A stretch of DNA of 64,000 nucleotides from JAFEBO01 sp050730655 (GCA_050730655.1 JBOHNL010000005.1:812309-876308); one strand, 5' to 3'; shown: positions 48,373 to 57,881, counted from the first letter of the stretch. The notes: generated by a model not told the origin, from the sequence alone. Numbers and translations are program-made.

Positions 48373-51225
48373 TCAGGGGCAGACGAGCGTGTCGTACGCG
48401 CTCGCGAAGATCACGAAATCGCTGTCATCGGTCAGCGAGTCACCGTTGAGATCGCCCCGCGGATCGACCAAGGCGTTGTAGTACTCGGCGAACAGGACAA
48501 AGTCGGAGTCGTCCACGACGCCGTCGGAGTTGAAGTCGCCGGCACAGGTCGGGAAGTAATTGACGTTGTATTCGGCCACCGAGCAATTTCCCGAGAGCTC
48601 GAACGCGACGAGCGTGATGCGGTTTGGCCCGTTGGTGAGATTGACTGCACGCGAATAGGTGAAGCGATCGCTCTGTGCGCACTGGTTGAACGAGTTGCTC
48701 GAACCAACCGGATCGGCGTTGGTCGCCAGATTCTGGATGACGTGCGTGCGAGTGACGGTGCGATCGCCTGCAAGCACCTGAAACGTGTAGCTCGGATTCT
48801 GCGAGGGACTGGTCGGCACGTTTGTGATGACGGCGGTGGGGGGCGAACGATCGATGTAGAACACCTGACGAAATTCGCGGAAGAGCGGGGCCTGATTTGA
48901 ATTGCGATTGCGGAACGCAATCACCGACAAATAGTGGATGCCTTCATCGAGCTGCGTGGCGTCGATCGCCTGTGCGTAGTGACCCTGGGTGACAAATTGA
49001 CCCTTGCCAGCGAGCGGATTGCTGACGGTACGGAAGTTCTCGTAGCCCGGCACGACCGCGTCGGTGTACGGGAAGTCGACCGCGCCGTTCGCGTTCCAGT
49101 CCCTAAAACCCTGATCGATCATGAAAATCGCGTTGCCGTCGGCGTTGTTGTTCGCGCCGGCCTGCCCGATGATGCCCGTGTCGCCGTTCGTTGTGGTGAG
49201 TTGGATCTGGAAGTTGTCCGCAGTGATGACCTGAATCGGCGTCATGCGCCGGCGGTACGTCGGGATAAATGCCGTGTCCGCCGCGATCGTGGACGCGACA
49301 TTGGTAAGCGCAACCGTGCCGCTCGGAATCGCCGGCGCGTAGATCAGGTAGCCCTTGTTGTGCGTCGTTGTGCCGGTTGTGTTTCGCGGGCAGGTAATCG
49401 AAACCCAGCCCGGAGTCGTCACGCCGTTCACCGTGTTGTTCGCAGTTGTAAGCACCGTCGGAATCGATGCGCCGCCGTTCACGGTCGGGTTCGCCGCATT
49501 GCCCGTGAGTTCGAGCAGCCGCGTGCCGTTGGGAAAACTCGTACGCACGGTGCGCGTGTCGGTCCCGGCGTCGTATCGAGCGTCCGCGGCAACGAGGCAG
49601 TTGCCATCCTGCACGCCGCTCCCGATGTCGGACCGCCGCTCGTAGATCAAAAAGTCCGTCTGACTCTGATTGCTCGGATCGGTGCCGTTGATGACGTTGA
49701 ACTGTCCTCGCGCCACCCAGTTGTGGATCTGCACGAGCGTCGTGAGCGTTGCATCCGGGGCGTTCACCGATGGGTCGGTATTGAAACCCAGCGCCGTCGG
49801 CATTCCCTGTCGGGGCCAAATGCCGTTGTGAATCACGCCACGCGCGTTGTGATAGATGTCCGCTGCGCCCGGACGCGTAAGCAGGTACGCGTGCGCGTAC
49901 ATCCCCTGCGCCTGTGCAGATGGATACGCAGGTGGATTGCCGGCCTGGCTTCCGGCCCCCTGGTCGTGGCTGAAGATGTGATTGACGCCCAGCGTGCCGT
50001 CATTGAATCCGTCCGCGTTGTCGAGATGTGCCGCGAGCACGGTGCTCCAGTTTCCGACTCCCCCCGCGTTTAAAAGATCGCGCAGCGCGCTCGCGCCGTT
50101 GAGGTCGAGGCAGTCGCGATTGCCGAACGTGTCGCCGGCTCGCGTGTTGTTGTTCGCCTTGCGGATGTAGTTCGCGTACGTCGATGTATTCGACCCGAAC
50201 GACTCTCCGAAGCTGAAGGCCGTGACGTGGCGACCATCCGGAGTCACACGCCGGTTCGACAACACCGAGTCAAAGCTCTGATCCCAGAACGACGGCGGCG
50301 TGTTTCCGATCGAATCGAGGCGGAAGCCATCGACCTTGCGAACATCGAGCATCCACTGCGTCCAGCGCCTCAACAGCCCCGCGGCATTCTCCGCAGTCGG
50401 CGTCCCGTTCATCCCGTCATACGGATAGAACGTGAAGTTGAGCGCACCCGGCGTTCGAAGAGTGCCCGGGTTGTTGACCGCTGTTCCCGCCAGAGCGCCG
50501 TTGGAGTAGAGCTGCGCGTTGCTCGGATTCGGCTGGTTGTACAGCGTCCCGCCCGGGATGTTGTTCGAGTTGCCCGCGGCGACCGGATGTCGAATGAACA
50601 GGTTGTTCGATTCCTGCGCGATATCGATCAGGTTGAAGATGTCGCCCTTGTAGACATCAAAGTTCGCGCCGCCCGGATCGAGGCCCTGCAGATAGCCTGA
50701 AGCATTTCCGTTGTGAAAGTCGCCCCAGTTGTCGGCTGCCTGCTTGGTTGTGAAGCCCGGATTCGGCGATATCCAGAATCCGGGCCAGCCACCGTTCTGC
50801 TGGAAGTTGGAAGACGCGTCCCGGACGCCGCAGTGGTTGTAGACGCCGTCGACATAAACCAGCCCGTTGGCGCGCTGCAATTCGGCGCGATTCGCGTCAA
50901 AGTAGCTCACCGTGCCGTAGACAGTGGGGGACGCTGGCGAGCCAAAGTCGAACTTGTCAAACGGGTCGTATCCCGTCGAAGTCGCATCCAAACACCTCGA
51001 CGGCGGCGGCAGCCAGACCGCGCCGTATCCCGCGACGAACCAGTCCGGGACCTTCTTCTCCATGTCGCTCCACTTGCACTCGAACCACTGGAGCATCACT
51101 GGACTGTCAGCAGCGCGGGCACCCGTAGCGGGTGGCATCAGACAGAGAAGCAACCCGGCAATCCCGCCGAGAACGACGATCCGTTCACTTGGATTCAGCA
51201 ACAAATTATCGCGTTTTGATTGCAT
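48373..51225 (-). CDS. Secreted GH13 alpha-amylase-like enzyme with two dockerin-like (GC-type) repeats
   Basis: The 950-residue product has a signal peptide (IVVLGGIAGLLLCLM) and a GH13 catalytic barrel. Conserved region I is VYVDGVYNHCG (residues 124-133), region II GFRLDSIG with the nucleophile Asp 304, region III FSFGESFG with the acid/base Glu 341, and region IV FSHDQG with Asp 421. It should cleave alpha-1,4-glucans outside the cell. A large beta-rich C-terminal part (residues of about 500 to 870) is unassigned; one segment (PPTAVITNVPTSPSQNPSYT) looks like an Ig-like domain. The dockerin-like repeats are TCAGDFNSDGVVDDSDFVLF and DPRGDLNGDSLTDDSDFVIF, ending TLVCP. The loop between the second repeat and the first lacks the usual Cys. 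Confidence 0.92.
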   Translation of the reverse strand: MQSKRDNLLLNPSERIVVLGGIAGLLLCLMPPATGARAADSPVMLQWFECKWSDMEKKVPDWFVAGYGAVWLPPPSRCLDATSTGYDPFDKFDFGSPASPTVYGTVSYFDANRAELQRANGLVYVDGVYNHCGVRDASSNFQQNGGWPGFWISPNPGFTTKQAADNWGDFHNGNASGYLQGLDPGGANFDVYKGDIFNLIDIAQESNNLFIRHPVAAGNSNNIPGGTLYNQPNPSNAQLYSNGALAGTAVNNPGTLRTPGALNFTFYPYDGMNGTPTAENAAGLLRRWTQWMLDVRKVDGFRLDSIGNTPPSFWDQSFDSVLSNRRVTPDGRHVTAFSFGESFGSNTSTYANYIRKANNNTRAGDTFGNRDCLDLNGASALRDLLNAGGVGNWSTVLAAHLDNADGFNDGTLGVNHIFSHDQGAGSQAGNPPAYPSAQAQGMYAHAYLLTRPGAADIYHNARGVIHNGIWPRQGMPTALGFNTDPSVNAPDATLTTLVQIHNWVARGQFNVINGTDPSNQSQTDFLIYERRSDIGSGVQDGNCLVAADARYDAGTDTRTVRTSFPNGTRLLELTGNAANPTVNGGASIPTVLTTANNTVNGVTTPGWVSITCPRNTTGTTTHNKGYLIYAPAIPSGTVALTNVASTIAADTAFIPTYRRRMTPIQVITADNFQIQLTTTNGDTGIIGQAGANNNADGNAIFMIDQGFRDWNANGAVDFPYTDAVVPGYENFRTVSNPLAGKGQFVTQGHYAQAIDATQLDEGIHYLSVIAFRNRNSNQAPLFREFRQVFYIDRSPPTAVITNVPTSPSQNPSYTFQVLAGDRTVTRTHVIQNLATNADPVGSSNSFNQCAQSDRFTYSRAVNLTNGPNRITLVAFELSGNCSVAEYNVNYFPTCAGDFNSDGVVDDSDFVLFAEYYNALVDPRGDLNGDSLTDDSDFVIFASAYDTLVCP

Positions 51226-51424
51226 TTGGGACCGTTATTCTCGGGCGTGCTTGGCGGCCAATCATTGTCACTTAGTACGCGTATCTCGACGGATGCAACG
51301 CGGGAATTGCTCATTCTAGCGGAGATTCGCACTGGTTAAAGACGGGTTTTCACGTGTGAAGCGGACGACAGGGCGGCGTTCGGAATTGAGGAGAGGCGCG
51401 TGAAATATCGAACCGCAATGAAAA

Positions 51425-51452
51425 GCACCCCGGGCCGAAAAGCCGGGGGTGC
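51425..51452 (-). terminator. Intrinsic terminator after the large unknown exoprotein
   Basis: On the minus strand gcaccccc pairs with cggggtgc around a ggc-ttttc-ggcc inner hairpin, followed by TTTT, 25 bases after the stop. The neighbouring 51226-51424 shows no gene. Confidence 0.75.
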
Positions 51453-51476
51453 GAAGATATCGGCGGACAGCAACGA

Positions 51477-53822
51477 TTAGGGACAAGTCAAACCGGTGCA
51501 CGTCAGTTCCGCGTTGCACCAAATAGCTTTGACGAAATTGTCGTCAGTCGCGTTCACGGCGCCATCCCGATTGACATCGGCGAGCGAGAAAATCGCGGGA
51601 TGCTCCGTTGCGGCGGCGTAGATGTGTGTCCACAAAGTAACATCGTCACAGTTAACGACGCCGTCCAGGTTCAAATCGCCTGGCAGGAAATCGTCGTCGT
51701 CTTCGACAATCACCTGAACCAAATCGTAGTAGTCGTATTTGGTTCCTGTGGACGTTCCGATTTCCTGTGTTGCAGTCCGAATGATCACCTCGCCCATGGT
51801 GCCGAAGTTGTCGGAGGTGACTTCGATCGGAGCGCTGACCCGCTTCGTCGGACCTGGGACAGCGGATACTCCGGTATTCGCATTCGTTCCATGGAATATC
51901 TGCGCCGCAGTCGTCGTCATTTCGGTTGGATCCAGATTGACCGACTCCCAAGAATTGGTATTAAAGTTCTTGATCCAGACGAGCAAGGTGGCGTCGGTCG
52001 TCGAAGCGACTTCGACATTGACGCGCAGACGGCTCGGTGTGGTGACGTGCACTGTCGCGTACGCGTTGAGCAGTGTCGTCTGAACATCGCTTCCGTACGT
52101 GCCGGAAGTCGCACGCTGAATCGTGAGGTAATCTCCGACGTCCTCGGCAAGCCGGTGCACTGTGCCGCTGGTGCTTTCCGCCGTTCCCGCTGAAACATGG
52201 GCCGAATACACGTTGAAAGCCCAAACTTGATCGATTAGGCTTTGCATTCGCGACCACGAGTAGTTGTGCTGAGGGTGGACTTGGTCGTTGAGGTATGTGA
52301 CGTCTGTTTTTGCAGGTTCGGAGAAGTCGTTCGGATTAAGCCCAAAATTGTCGTTGTTCCAGATATTGAACTCGCACGAACCGTGCGCACGCACCTGAGC
52401 AAGCGTGCGACGCACATCGGCGACACTCGGGTAGTGGTAGATTCCGGCGCCGTGCGTGCCGTAGAAACGGGTAGACTCAACGTACTCTCCGCATCCCACC
52501 ACCCAAGGATCGGAGCCGCTAAAGAAGCTCCCCTGGCCCGGAAGCTGTACCCACGGAGCCAGAGTGCTCTTGTGCGCGCCGCTCGAAGATCGTGCGATCG
52601 CGTCGAGGGTATAGCGATTGATGCGCGATGAAAAAATACCAATTGGTTCGTACGGACACCAATCGAGATTGTTTCCGGTATCGTTGATACGCGCGTAGGG
52701 GTCAGGGCAATAGGCCGTGTCGTAGAAATAGGGTCCGGCCTGGGGATAGAGACAGGGCGCTTGAAGGTCGCCGAATCCGTCCCACGCATAGTAAATGCCG
52801 TCGGCACCGTTTTGGTTGCCGCTGATGTACTTGTTGGTTCCTACACCGTCGAGTCGTATGGAGCGGTCGTAGTCGGAACACTTGGCGCTGGGGAACTTGT
52901 CATGAATAGTGTCGTAAAACGCGGTCTGCATCGCGCCCGCTTCCGCCTGACGCATGAGGTTGCGGAACCAGACCACCCAGCGTGCATTTGCTTCGGTGCC
53001 GCCCGGATAGTGTGTGCTGAAATATTCGGGAGGACTCGCGTTCGCGGGCACGTACGGCGGCCCAATCTCAGCAAGCAACGCTAAATCCCAGAGGTCTGCA
53101 AGCGTTTGTGTGCCAAATCCCGGCACGGGTTCGCTGTCGAAACGATCATCATCTCTCAGGTTCTGCCAGTAGTCGACGACATTCTGAATTTTGTCTGGCC
53201 CAAGGTTCAGGGCGTCGTCAACGGTGCTCGCTTCCGCAAGAATGTCCGAGGGCTCGTCGTCAAAGAGGAAACGATTCGGCGCGGGGATGGTTTCATTGAC
53301 GACGCTGCAGTGCAGACGATTGACAAACGCCTGCATCCATGCCGTCCCCTCGGCAATTCCATGGATCATCCACGGTGTACGTTTTCTGGCCATTCCGCTG
53401 TCTAAAACGTTCGGAAAAAGTCGATCTTCTTCGTGGGCGAAAAGAGCCGGTGTGCGGTCTGAAACGTTGTACGCATCAAAATTGTCAGCATCGAAGAAAA
53501 TGTTGCCGACGGAGACGTCAATGATCGTCAGCGCAATATTGCCGGCGGTCAGAGAGCGGTGCTGAATTTCATAGATGAAGCCGTCGGCGATTCCCACAGC
53601 GCCTCGCGGGTAATACCCGTTGTGAGCGCGGATCGACCATCTCATCGTCTGTTTAAACCGCGGGTCCGACAGTGCGGTTGACAATAGGGGCGCCTGGCTC
53701 CAAATTTTGACCGTTGCCATGTCGGTATCCGGCAGGATTCCACCGTACTCCTGCCGGCCAAACGCTTGGCCCGAGGCGAGAAGCATCGCCAGGAAACAGC
53801 CCGAAATTGCATGTTGACGCAA
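51477..53822 (-). CDS. Large secreted protein of unknown fold with type-I-like dockerin repeats
   Basis: The 781-residue product is read from TTG 53822, which has AAGGAG 6 bases upstream; its signal peptide is AISGCFLAMLLASGQAFG. The first 500 residues suggest a barrel-type enzyme: 'ALTIIDVSVGNIFFDADNFD', the acidic 'NRFLFDDEPSDILAEA' and 'GSCEFNIWNNDNFGLNPNDF'. I cannot assign a glycosidase family. After this comes a beta-sandwich (RLRVNVEVASTTDATLLVWI). The tail differs from the neighbours: LPGDLNLDGVVNCDDVTLW and LADVNRDGAVNATDDNFVK are closer to classical type I dockerins, then CNAELTCTGLTCP before the stop. A divergent member of the anchoring family, possibly a glycan hydrolase (inference). 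Confidence 0.78.
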   Translation of the reverse strand: MRQHAISGCFLAMLLASGQAFGRQEYGGILPDTDMATVKIWSQAPLLSTALSDPRFKQTMRWSIRAHNGYYPRGAVGIADGFIYEIQHRSLTAGNIALTIIDVSVGNIFFDADNFDAYNVSDRTPALFAHEEDRLFPNVLDSGMARKRTPWMIHGIAEGTAWMQAFVNRLHCSVVNETIPAPNRFLFDDEPSDILAEASTVDDALNLGPDKIQNVVDYWQNLRDDDRFDSEPVPGFGTQTLADLWDLALLAEIGPPYVPANASPPEYFSTHYPGGTEANARWVVWFRNLMRQAEAGAMQTAFYDTIHDKFPSAKCSDYDRSIRLDGVGTNKYISGNQNGADGIYYAWDGFGDLQAPCLYPQAGPYFYDTAYCPDPYARINDTGNNLDWCPYEPIGIFSSRINRYTLDAIARSSSGAHKSTLAPWVQLPGQGSFFSGSDPWVVGCGEYVESTRFYGTHGAGIYHYPSVADVRRTLAQVRAHGSCEFNIWNNDNFGLNPNDFSEPAKTDVTYLNDQVHPQHNYSWSRMQSLIDQVWAFNVYSAHVSAGTAESTSGTVHRLAEDVGDYLTIQRATSGTYGSDVQTTLLNAYATVHVTTPSRLRVNVEVASTTDATLLVWIKNFNTNSWESVNLDPTEMTTTAAQIFHGTNANTGVSAVPGPTKRVSAPIEVTSDNFGTMGEVIIRTATQEIGTSTGTKYDYYDLVQVIVEDDDDFLPGDLNLDGVVNCDDVTLWTHIYAAATEHPAIFSLADVNRDGAVNATDDNFVKAIWCNAELTCTGLTCP

Positions 53823-53828
53823 GAGGTT

Positions 53829-53834
53829 CTCCTT
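53829..53834 (-). promoter_or_regulatory. Ribosome-binding site deciding a TTG start
   Basis: AAGGAG on the minus strand is 6 bases before TTG 53822. The open frame continues to 53870, but that extension does not add to the signal peptide. Confidence 0.6.
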
Positions 53835-54907
53835 CGAAAAGGGGATGAAAATACAAGCCTCCCGGAGCAATCGCTCAGGGCTTTCGAGTTGTTGAACTAG
53901 GCACCTCCTCCTCGACCGAATCGCTCGACGTCCAGGTGTGCCCAGTTCAGCGTGTTTGTCAGTGAGCGGATTCCGGCGAATCGATCAATCTCAAGCGTGT
54001 GCCGCCATCCCAAAGTTGGTGGTGCGTTGCCCCATCCGAGGTGCGTAGTTGATCGCGCACGACCAACTTTGTCAAGCAGAATGCTTGCTGTAAACAAAAA
54101 TGTGAATAACTTTTGTTCGATATGCAGAACTCAACATTGAACTTCGGTTGATGCAAGGACTTAAGAGTATTTCGACCGACGTCGACTTTAAATGCGTCCA
54201 CATCCCCTTGGTGCGGAATTAGTGAAAGTCGAACAACCAGCTCGACGGTGCCGCGAGACACAAGTCAATAAAAAAGTCGGACGTCCGATGCAACGTCAAT
54301 GGCACGGTCCAAATTTGCCGCGCAGTACTACGAAGACAGAGTTGGAGTGAATGGTTTGTCCATAATGCACAACTATCCGCCCAAGCTTGAAACGCACGGC
54401 CGTTCCGGGGAGCTGCGTTGCAAAACCAACCCTACGTTGCTCCGGCATTTCGAGTCAGAGCGCGCGGTTGGATTAAGCATTTGCGAAACGTCTCGCGGAG
54501 CGCGTCGGCAACGAATCGGCGTTGTGCAGATGGCAGGAACGCGGAATGTGCACCCCGCAGCGCCACCGCGAGCACCCGACAGAACCACAATGGTGCGGTT
54601 GATCGCCGGCGGCACGCGCACGTTTCGTCCCTGCAGTGAGGTGTAGCTTAGATGGAACAAGACACCACGCACGCCTGCGTTTGCTACCAGAATACTGCCG
54701 CGTGCGTACGTAGTTTCGTGGGGCTTGGGGCAGTACAGCGATTCGGGCTTGCGCAGAACGGAGATCAGGTTAGTTCGCGGTTTTTTTCATCGGCCCCGCA
54801 GAATTTGCGGCCTCTGGCCGCCCAGACGTCGCAGGCCCATTTGGATCGCGCGACTCGGCGTCGAATCTCGCAGAATCCGGCGGCATAGTTCCTGAAAGGC
54901 GGCGATC
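53835..54907. other. Gene-poor stretch with a local AT-rich dip
   Basis: About 1.07 kb between two divergent exoprotein genes without a convincing gene on either strand. By my count 54061-54240 is about 42% GC, far below the surrounding sequence, and includes aaacaaaaatgtgaataac. Short open frames here are Arg/Ser-rich, with no start signals. Promoters of both neighbours must lie in it; it may also be a remnant of lost or foreign DNA. Confidence 0.5.
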
Positions 54908-56509
54908 ATGCTTCTCATTTCGATTCGCGCGTGTTCCTTGGCGGTAGTGGCGGGGCTCGCGACTGGGGCGGCCGCGCAGTCCTCGTGGAACAACACGAAC
55001 GGCGGCCATTGGGTGGATGCCACAAACTGGAATCCGCAGTCCGTGCCCAACAGCATCAACACCGATGTGGTCATCGGTGTGCCCGGGGTGTACACCGTTT
55101 TTCTCCTTGACGTTTTTTCCGTGCGCAATCTCACGATCTCCAATCCCGATGCGACCGTCTATACCCGGGACGGGCGCATTGTCGCATACGCCAATCTCAC
55201 GATCGATGGCACTCTGCGGGTTTCCAATCCCATAAGCTTGTATAGCGCGATCGCGCAAATCAGCGGAGACTCGCTCGGTGGTTCGGGTCAGATCGAGCTG
55301 GACGGCGCTTCATTCGGTTCGCCGTCGGAAGCTATCGCCCAACTCGCGCTCAACACCGCCGGGGGCACGACCATCGGGCCAAACCTCACCATCCGCGGTA
55401 GAGGCTACATCTCGGGTTCATTCAAGAACAACGGCGTCATTACCGCCGACATCCCGGGAAAGAATCTGGAGATGCTGTCGAGCGGCCCGGTCTCCAACGG
55501 CGGTCTGATCGAAGCAGCCGGTGGCGACCTGCATTGGAATGTGACTAACACCATTGTGCAAGGCGCGTTTGGTGAGATCCGCGCCGATACGTCCACGCTT
55601 GTGCTCGACACCGCCGAGATCACCGGCGGCGCCGTCGGTTCGGAAAACGGAGGCAAGGTCATCTTCGACGGCAACAATTCACTCAATGGCGTCACGCTCT
55701 ATGGTGATGTACAAACCGGCGATTTCCCCCGCATCACTTTTAACCACGATGGCGTCGTTCGCGCGGCCACTATCGCCGGCCGGCTTTCGGCGTTCCCCAA
55801 CGGGCGAACCGCAAACATCGGCCTCGGAACCAACACCAGCTTCACGGGTGGAGGCAGCATTCTGCTCGGCGCGGAGATTGGCTCCGAATCGCAGTCCGCA
55901 CTTTCCGCCGGCGCCGGCATCACCTCCCCGGTCGCCACAATCTCTTCGGGATTTACGCTGCTCGGGACAGGCACGATTTACGTCCCGGTCGTCAATGCGG
56001 GCACGTTCCAGGCAGGCACGGAAAACGCGCGCGGCCGCATGCTGATTTACAACACCCGTTCATTCACGAACCAGGCGACCGGCATTGTGAGACTCGACCT
56101 CTTTTCACCAGCGAATTCCGGTCAGATTGTCAGCCAGGGCCCGGTCGCTCTCGGCGGCACACTTCGCGTTCGGATTCCCGCAGGCTCCACGATCCCGTCC
56201 GGCGCGTCGTTCGATCTAATCAGCGCGCCGTCCATCACGGGAAATTTCACGACGCTTGATCTTCCTTCCGACCGCGCATGGAAGGTCACCAAGATCACGG
56301 GCATCGGTGAACAGGTCATCCACCTCGCCAGCGCATGCCCCGCCGATTTCAATCACGACGGTCAGGTTGACGATGCCGATTTTCTAGTCTTCGTCGTTGC
56401 GTACAACAATCTCGAGGATACGAACGGCGATCTGAACGAGGACGATGTCACCGACGATGCAGACTTCAGCATTTTCGTGGCTGCGTACGACGCACTGCTC
56501 TGCCCGTAA
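54908..56509 (+). CDS. Secreted beta-helix-like protein with two dockerin-like (GC-type) repeats
   Basis: The 533-residue product has a signal peptide (ISIRACSLAVVAGLATGAAA) and begins 'SSWNNTNGGHWVDATNWNPQ', the opening typical of surface proteins built from autotransporter-like or polymorphic repeats. The body is Gly/Asn/Thr-rich with short strand repeats (NLTIDGTLRVSNP, GSGQIELDGASF, TIGPNLTIRGRGYISG), consistent with a right-handed beta-helix or solenoid. The dockerin-like repeats begin ACPADFNHDGQVDDADFLVF and NGDLNEDDVTDDADFSIF; the end is ALLCP. The second repeat has no leading Cys. No enzyme motif visible. It may be a surface-exposed structural or adhesive protein (inference). A hairpin 57 bases downstream may end the transcript. 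Confidence 0.84.
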   Translation: MLLISIRACSLAVVAGLATGAAAQSSWNNTNGGHWVDATNWNPQSVPNSINTDVVIGVPGVYTVFLLDVFSVRNLTISNPDATVYTRDGRIVAYANLTIDGTLRVSNPISLYSAIAQISGDSLGGSGQIELDGASFGSPSEAIAQLALNTAGGTTIGPNLTIRGRGYISGSFKNNGVITADIPGKNLEMLSSGPVSNGGLIEAAGGDLHWNVTNTIVQGAFGEIRADTSTLVLDTAEITGGAVGSENGGKVIFDGNNSLNGVTLYGDVQTGDFPRITFNHDGVVRAATIAGRLSAFPNGRTANIGLGTNTSFTGGGSILLGAEIGSESQSALSAGAGITSPVATISSGFTLLGTGTIYVPVVNAGTFQAGTENARGRMLIYNTRSFTNQATGIVRLDLFSPANSGQIVSQGPVALGGTLRVRIPAGSTIPSGASFDLISAPSITGNFTTLDLPSDRAWKVTKITGIGEQVIHLASACPADFNHDGQVDDADFLVFVVAYNNLEDTNGDLNEDDVTDDADFSIFVAAYDALLCP

Positions 56510-56565
56510 GCCCACGCTCCGATTCGGTCCGCGCGAATAGCACGCCAAAGTCCAGGTTCAATGCA

Positions 56566-56595
56566 CGCCCGGCCTCGCAAGTACGAGACCGGGCG
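56566..56595 (+). terminator. Hairpin between the convergent beta-helix and HAF-like genes
   Basis: cgcccgg pairs with ccgggcg, with an inner ctcg/cgag, 57 bases after the stop. There is no T-run of length, so termination may be Rho-assisted or bidirectional. Confidence 0.55.
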
Positions 56596-56636
56596 GCGTT
56601 TCGTAGACGCTCGTCAATCGCGAGAAACTCGATGAG

Positions 56637-57881
56637 TTACGGGCAGATCAGCGCGTTGTATGCAATGACAAACAGGGTGAAATCGGCATCATCCACCAGG
56701 CCGTCTCCGTTGAAATCCGATGGGCAGCCTGCTGCCATGGTGGGGTCGGTGCAATCAAGGATGTTGTACGCAACCACAAACTGTTGGAAGTCCGTGTCGT
56801 CAACGAGTCCGTCGCCGTTGAGATCTCCCGTGCATGCAGCTCCTCGTGTCCAGAGGACCGCCTCGTCGCGGCCGGCGGTCGCGTTAAATGCGTAGCCCGC
56901 GACATACGTCTTGGTTCCATCCGTCCAGATTCCCCCGGCTTCCGAACGCGTGTACGGGGCAGGCAGAAACACCGAAAGATCAACCCACGATGTCGCGGTT
57001 CCGGTCCAGAGACTTGCGCGTCTTTTGCCGGCGATATCGGCGTAGCCGACGATCACCCCGTTCTGTACATCCGACGCGCGCGAGCTGGTCGCGTTGGCGG
57101 GGTGAAGATCAACCCAGGACGCCGCGGTGCCGTGCCACAGGCTCGCGTGGGTAGTGGAATCGGCCACGCGTACGACACCAACCTGCGTGTTCCCCTCGAC
57201 GCCATATGCAATCGAAGACACGTTTCCCGCAGGATGCAGGTTCATAATCGAAGCCGCGCTGCCGCTCCACATCGCGGCGCTGAGCACGCCGCCGACGGCC
57301 ACGAAATACCCAACCTGCTTTCCCCCCTGGACCGCGTACGCCTCGGAACTGTGGTTGTATCCGTCCGTCGGAGGGGGATTCAGATTGACCCAGGAAGCCG
57401 CCGACCCGCTCCAGAGCGCGGCGTTCGCTCCGCCGAGCGAAGTGCTGCCGACCTGCTGACCTCCGCCGACACCAAACGCGCTCGAGGTCGATGGGCCCAG
57501 CGGGTGAAGATTGATCCACGATGCCGCGGTTCCGCTCCACAGCGCCGCCCGCGGGAGGCCATCTGTATAAACCTCGCCAACCTGAAAGCCGCCGCTGGCG
57601 TTGTATCCGATGGAATACACCGCGCCCGCCGGATGTAGATTGACCCACGACGCTGATGTGCCGTTCCAAAGACTCGCGCGATACGTGCCGACGGTCGCCC
57701 CGGTCTGCGTGTATCCCATTTGCTGGCCCACTCCAGCACCGTTGGACCTGGAGGAAATGCCTCCCGCTGGATGCAAGGTGGTGACTGTCCACTGCCCGAG
57801 CGCTCCCGGCGCGGCTCCTCCAAGCACGCAAGCCCAGAACGCAAGCCCCAAAGTCCGCGCACGCGTTTGCAGTCTCAACAT
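56637..57881 (-). CDS. Secreted HAF-like repeat protein with two dockerin-like (GC-type) repeats
   Basis: The 414-residue product starts at ATG 57881 with GAGGGGG 5 bases upstream and has a signal peptide (LGLAFWACVLGGAAPGALGQ). It contains about six tandem repeats of 40 to 50 residues of the pattern 'A-x-L-W-x-G-T-A-A-S-W-V-N-L-H-P-A ... G-x-Q-V-G', e.g. RASLWNGTSASWVNLHPAG and AALWSGTAASWINLHPLG. It is related in style to the HAF-repeat gene at 4.9 kb and probably forms a propeller. The dockerin-like repeats start ACTGDLNGDGLVDDTDFQQF and GCPSDFNGDGLVDDADFTLF; the end is ALICP. Function unknown. Confidence 0.85.
   Translation of the reverse strand: MLRLQTRARTLGLAFWACVLGGAAPGALGQWTVTTLHPAGGISSRSNGAGVGQQMGYTQTGATVGTYRASLWNGTSASWVNLHPAGAVYSIGYNASGGFQVGEVYTDGLPRAALWSGTAASWINLHPLGPSTSSAFGVGGGQQVGSTSLGGANAALWSGSAASWVNLNPPPTDGYNHSSEAYAVQGGKQVGYFVAVGGVLSAAMWSGSAASIMNLHPAGNVSSIAYGVEGNTQVGVVRVADSTTHASLWHGTAASWVDLHPANATSSRASDVQNGVIVGYADIAGKRRASLWTGTATSWVDLSVFLPAPYTRSEAGGIWTDGTKTYVAGYAFNATAGRDEAVLWTRGAACTGDLNGDGLVDDTDFQQFVVAYNILDCTDPTMAAGCPSDFNGDGLVDDADFTLFVIAYNALICP

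Noticed and set aside
54638..54700. Possible tRNA start (gtgtagcttagatgga)
   Set aside because: D-stem and anticodon stem cannot be formed in the following bases.
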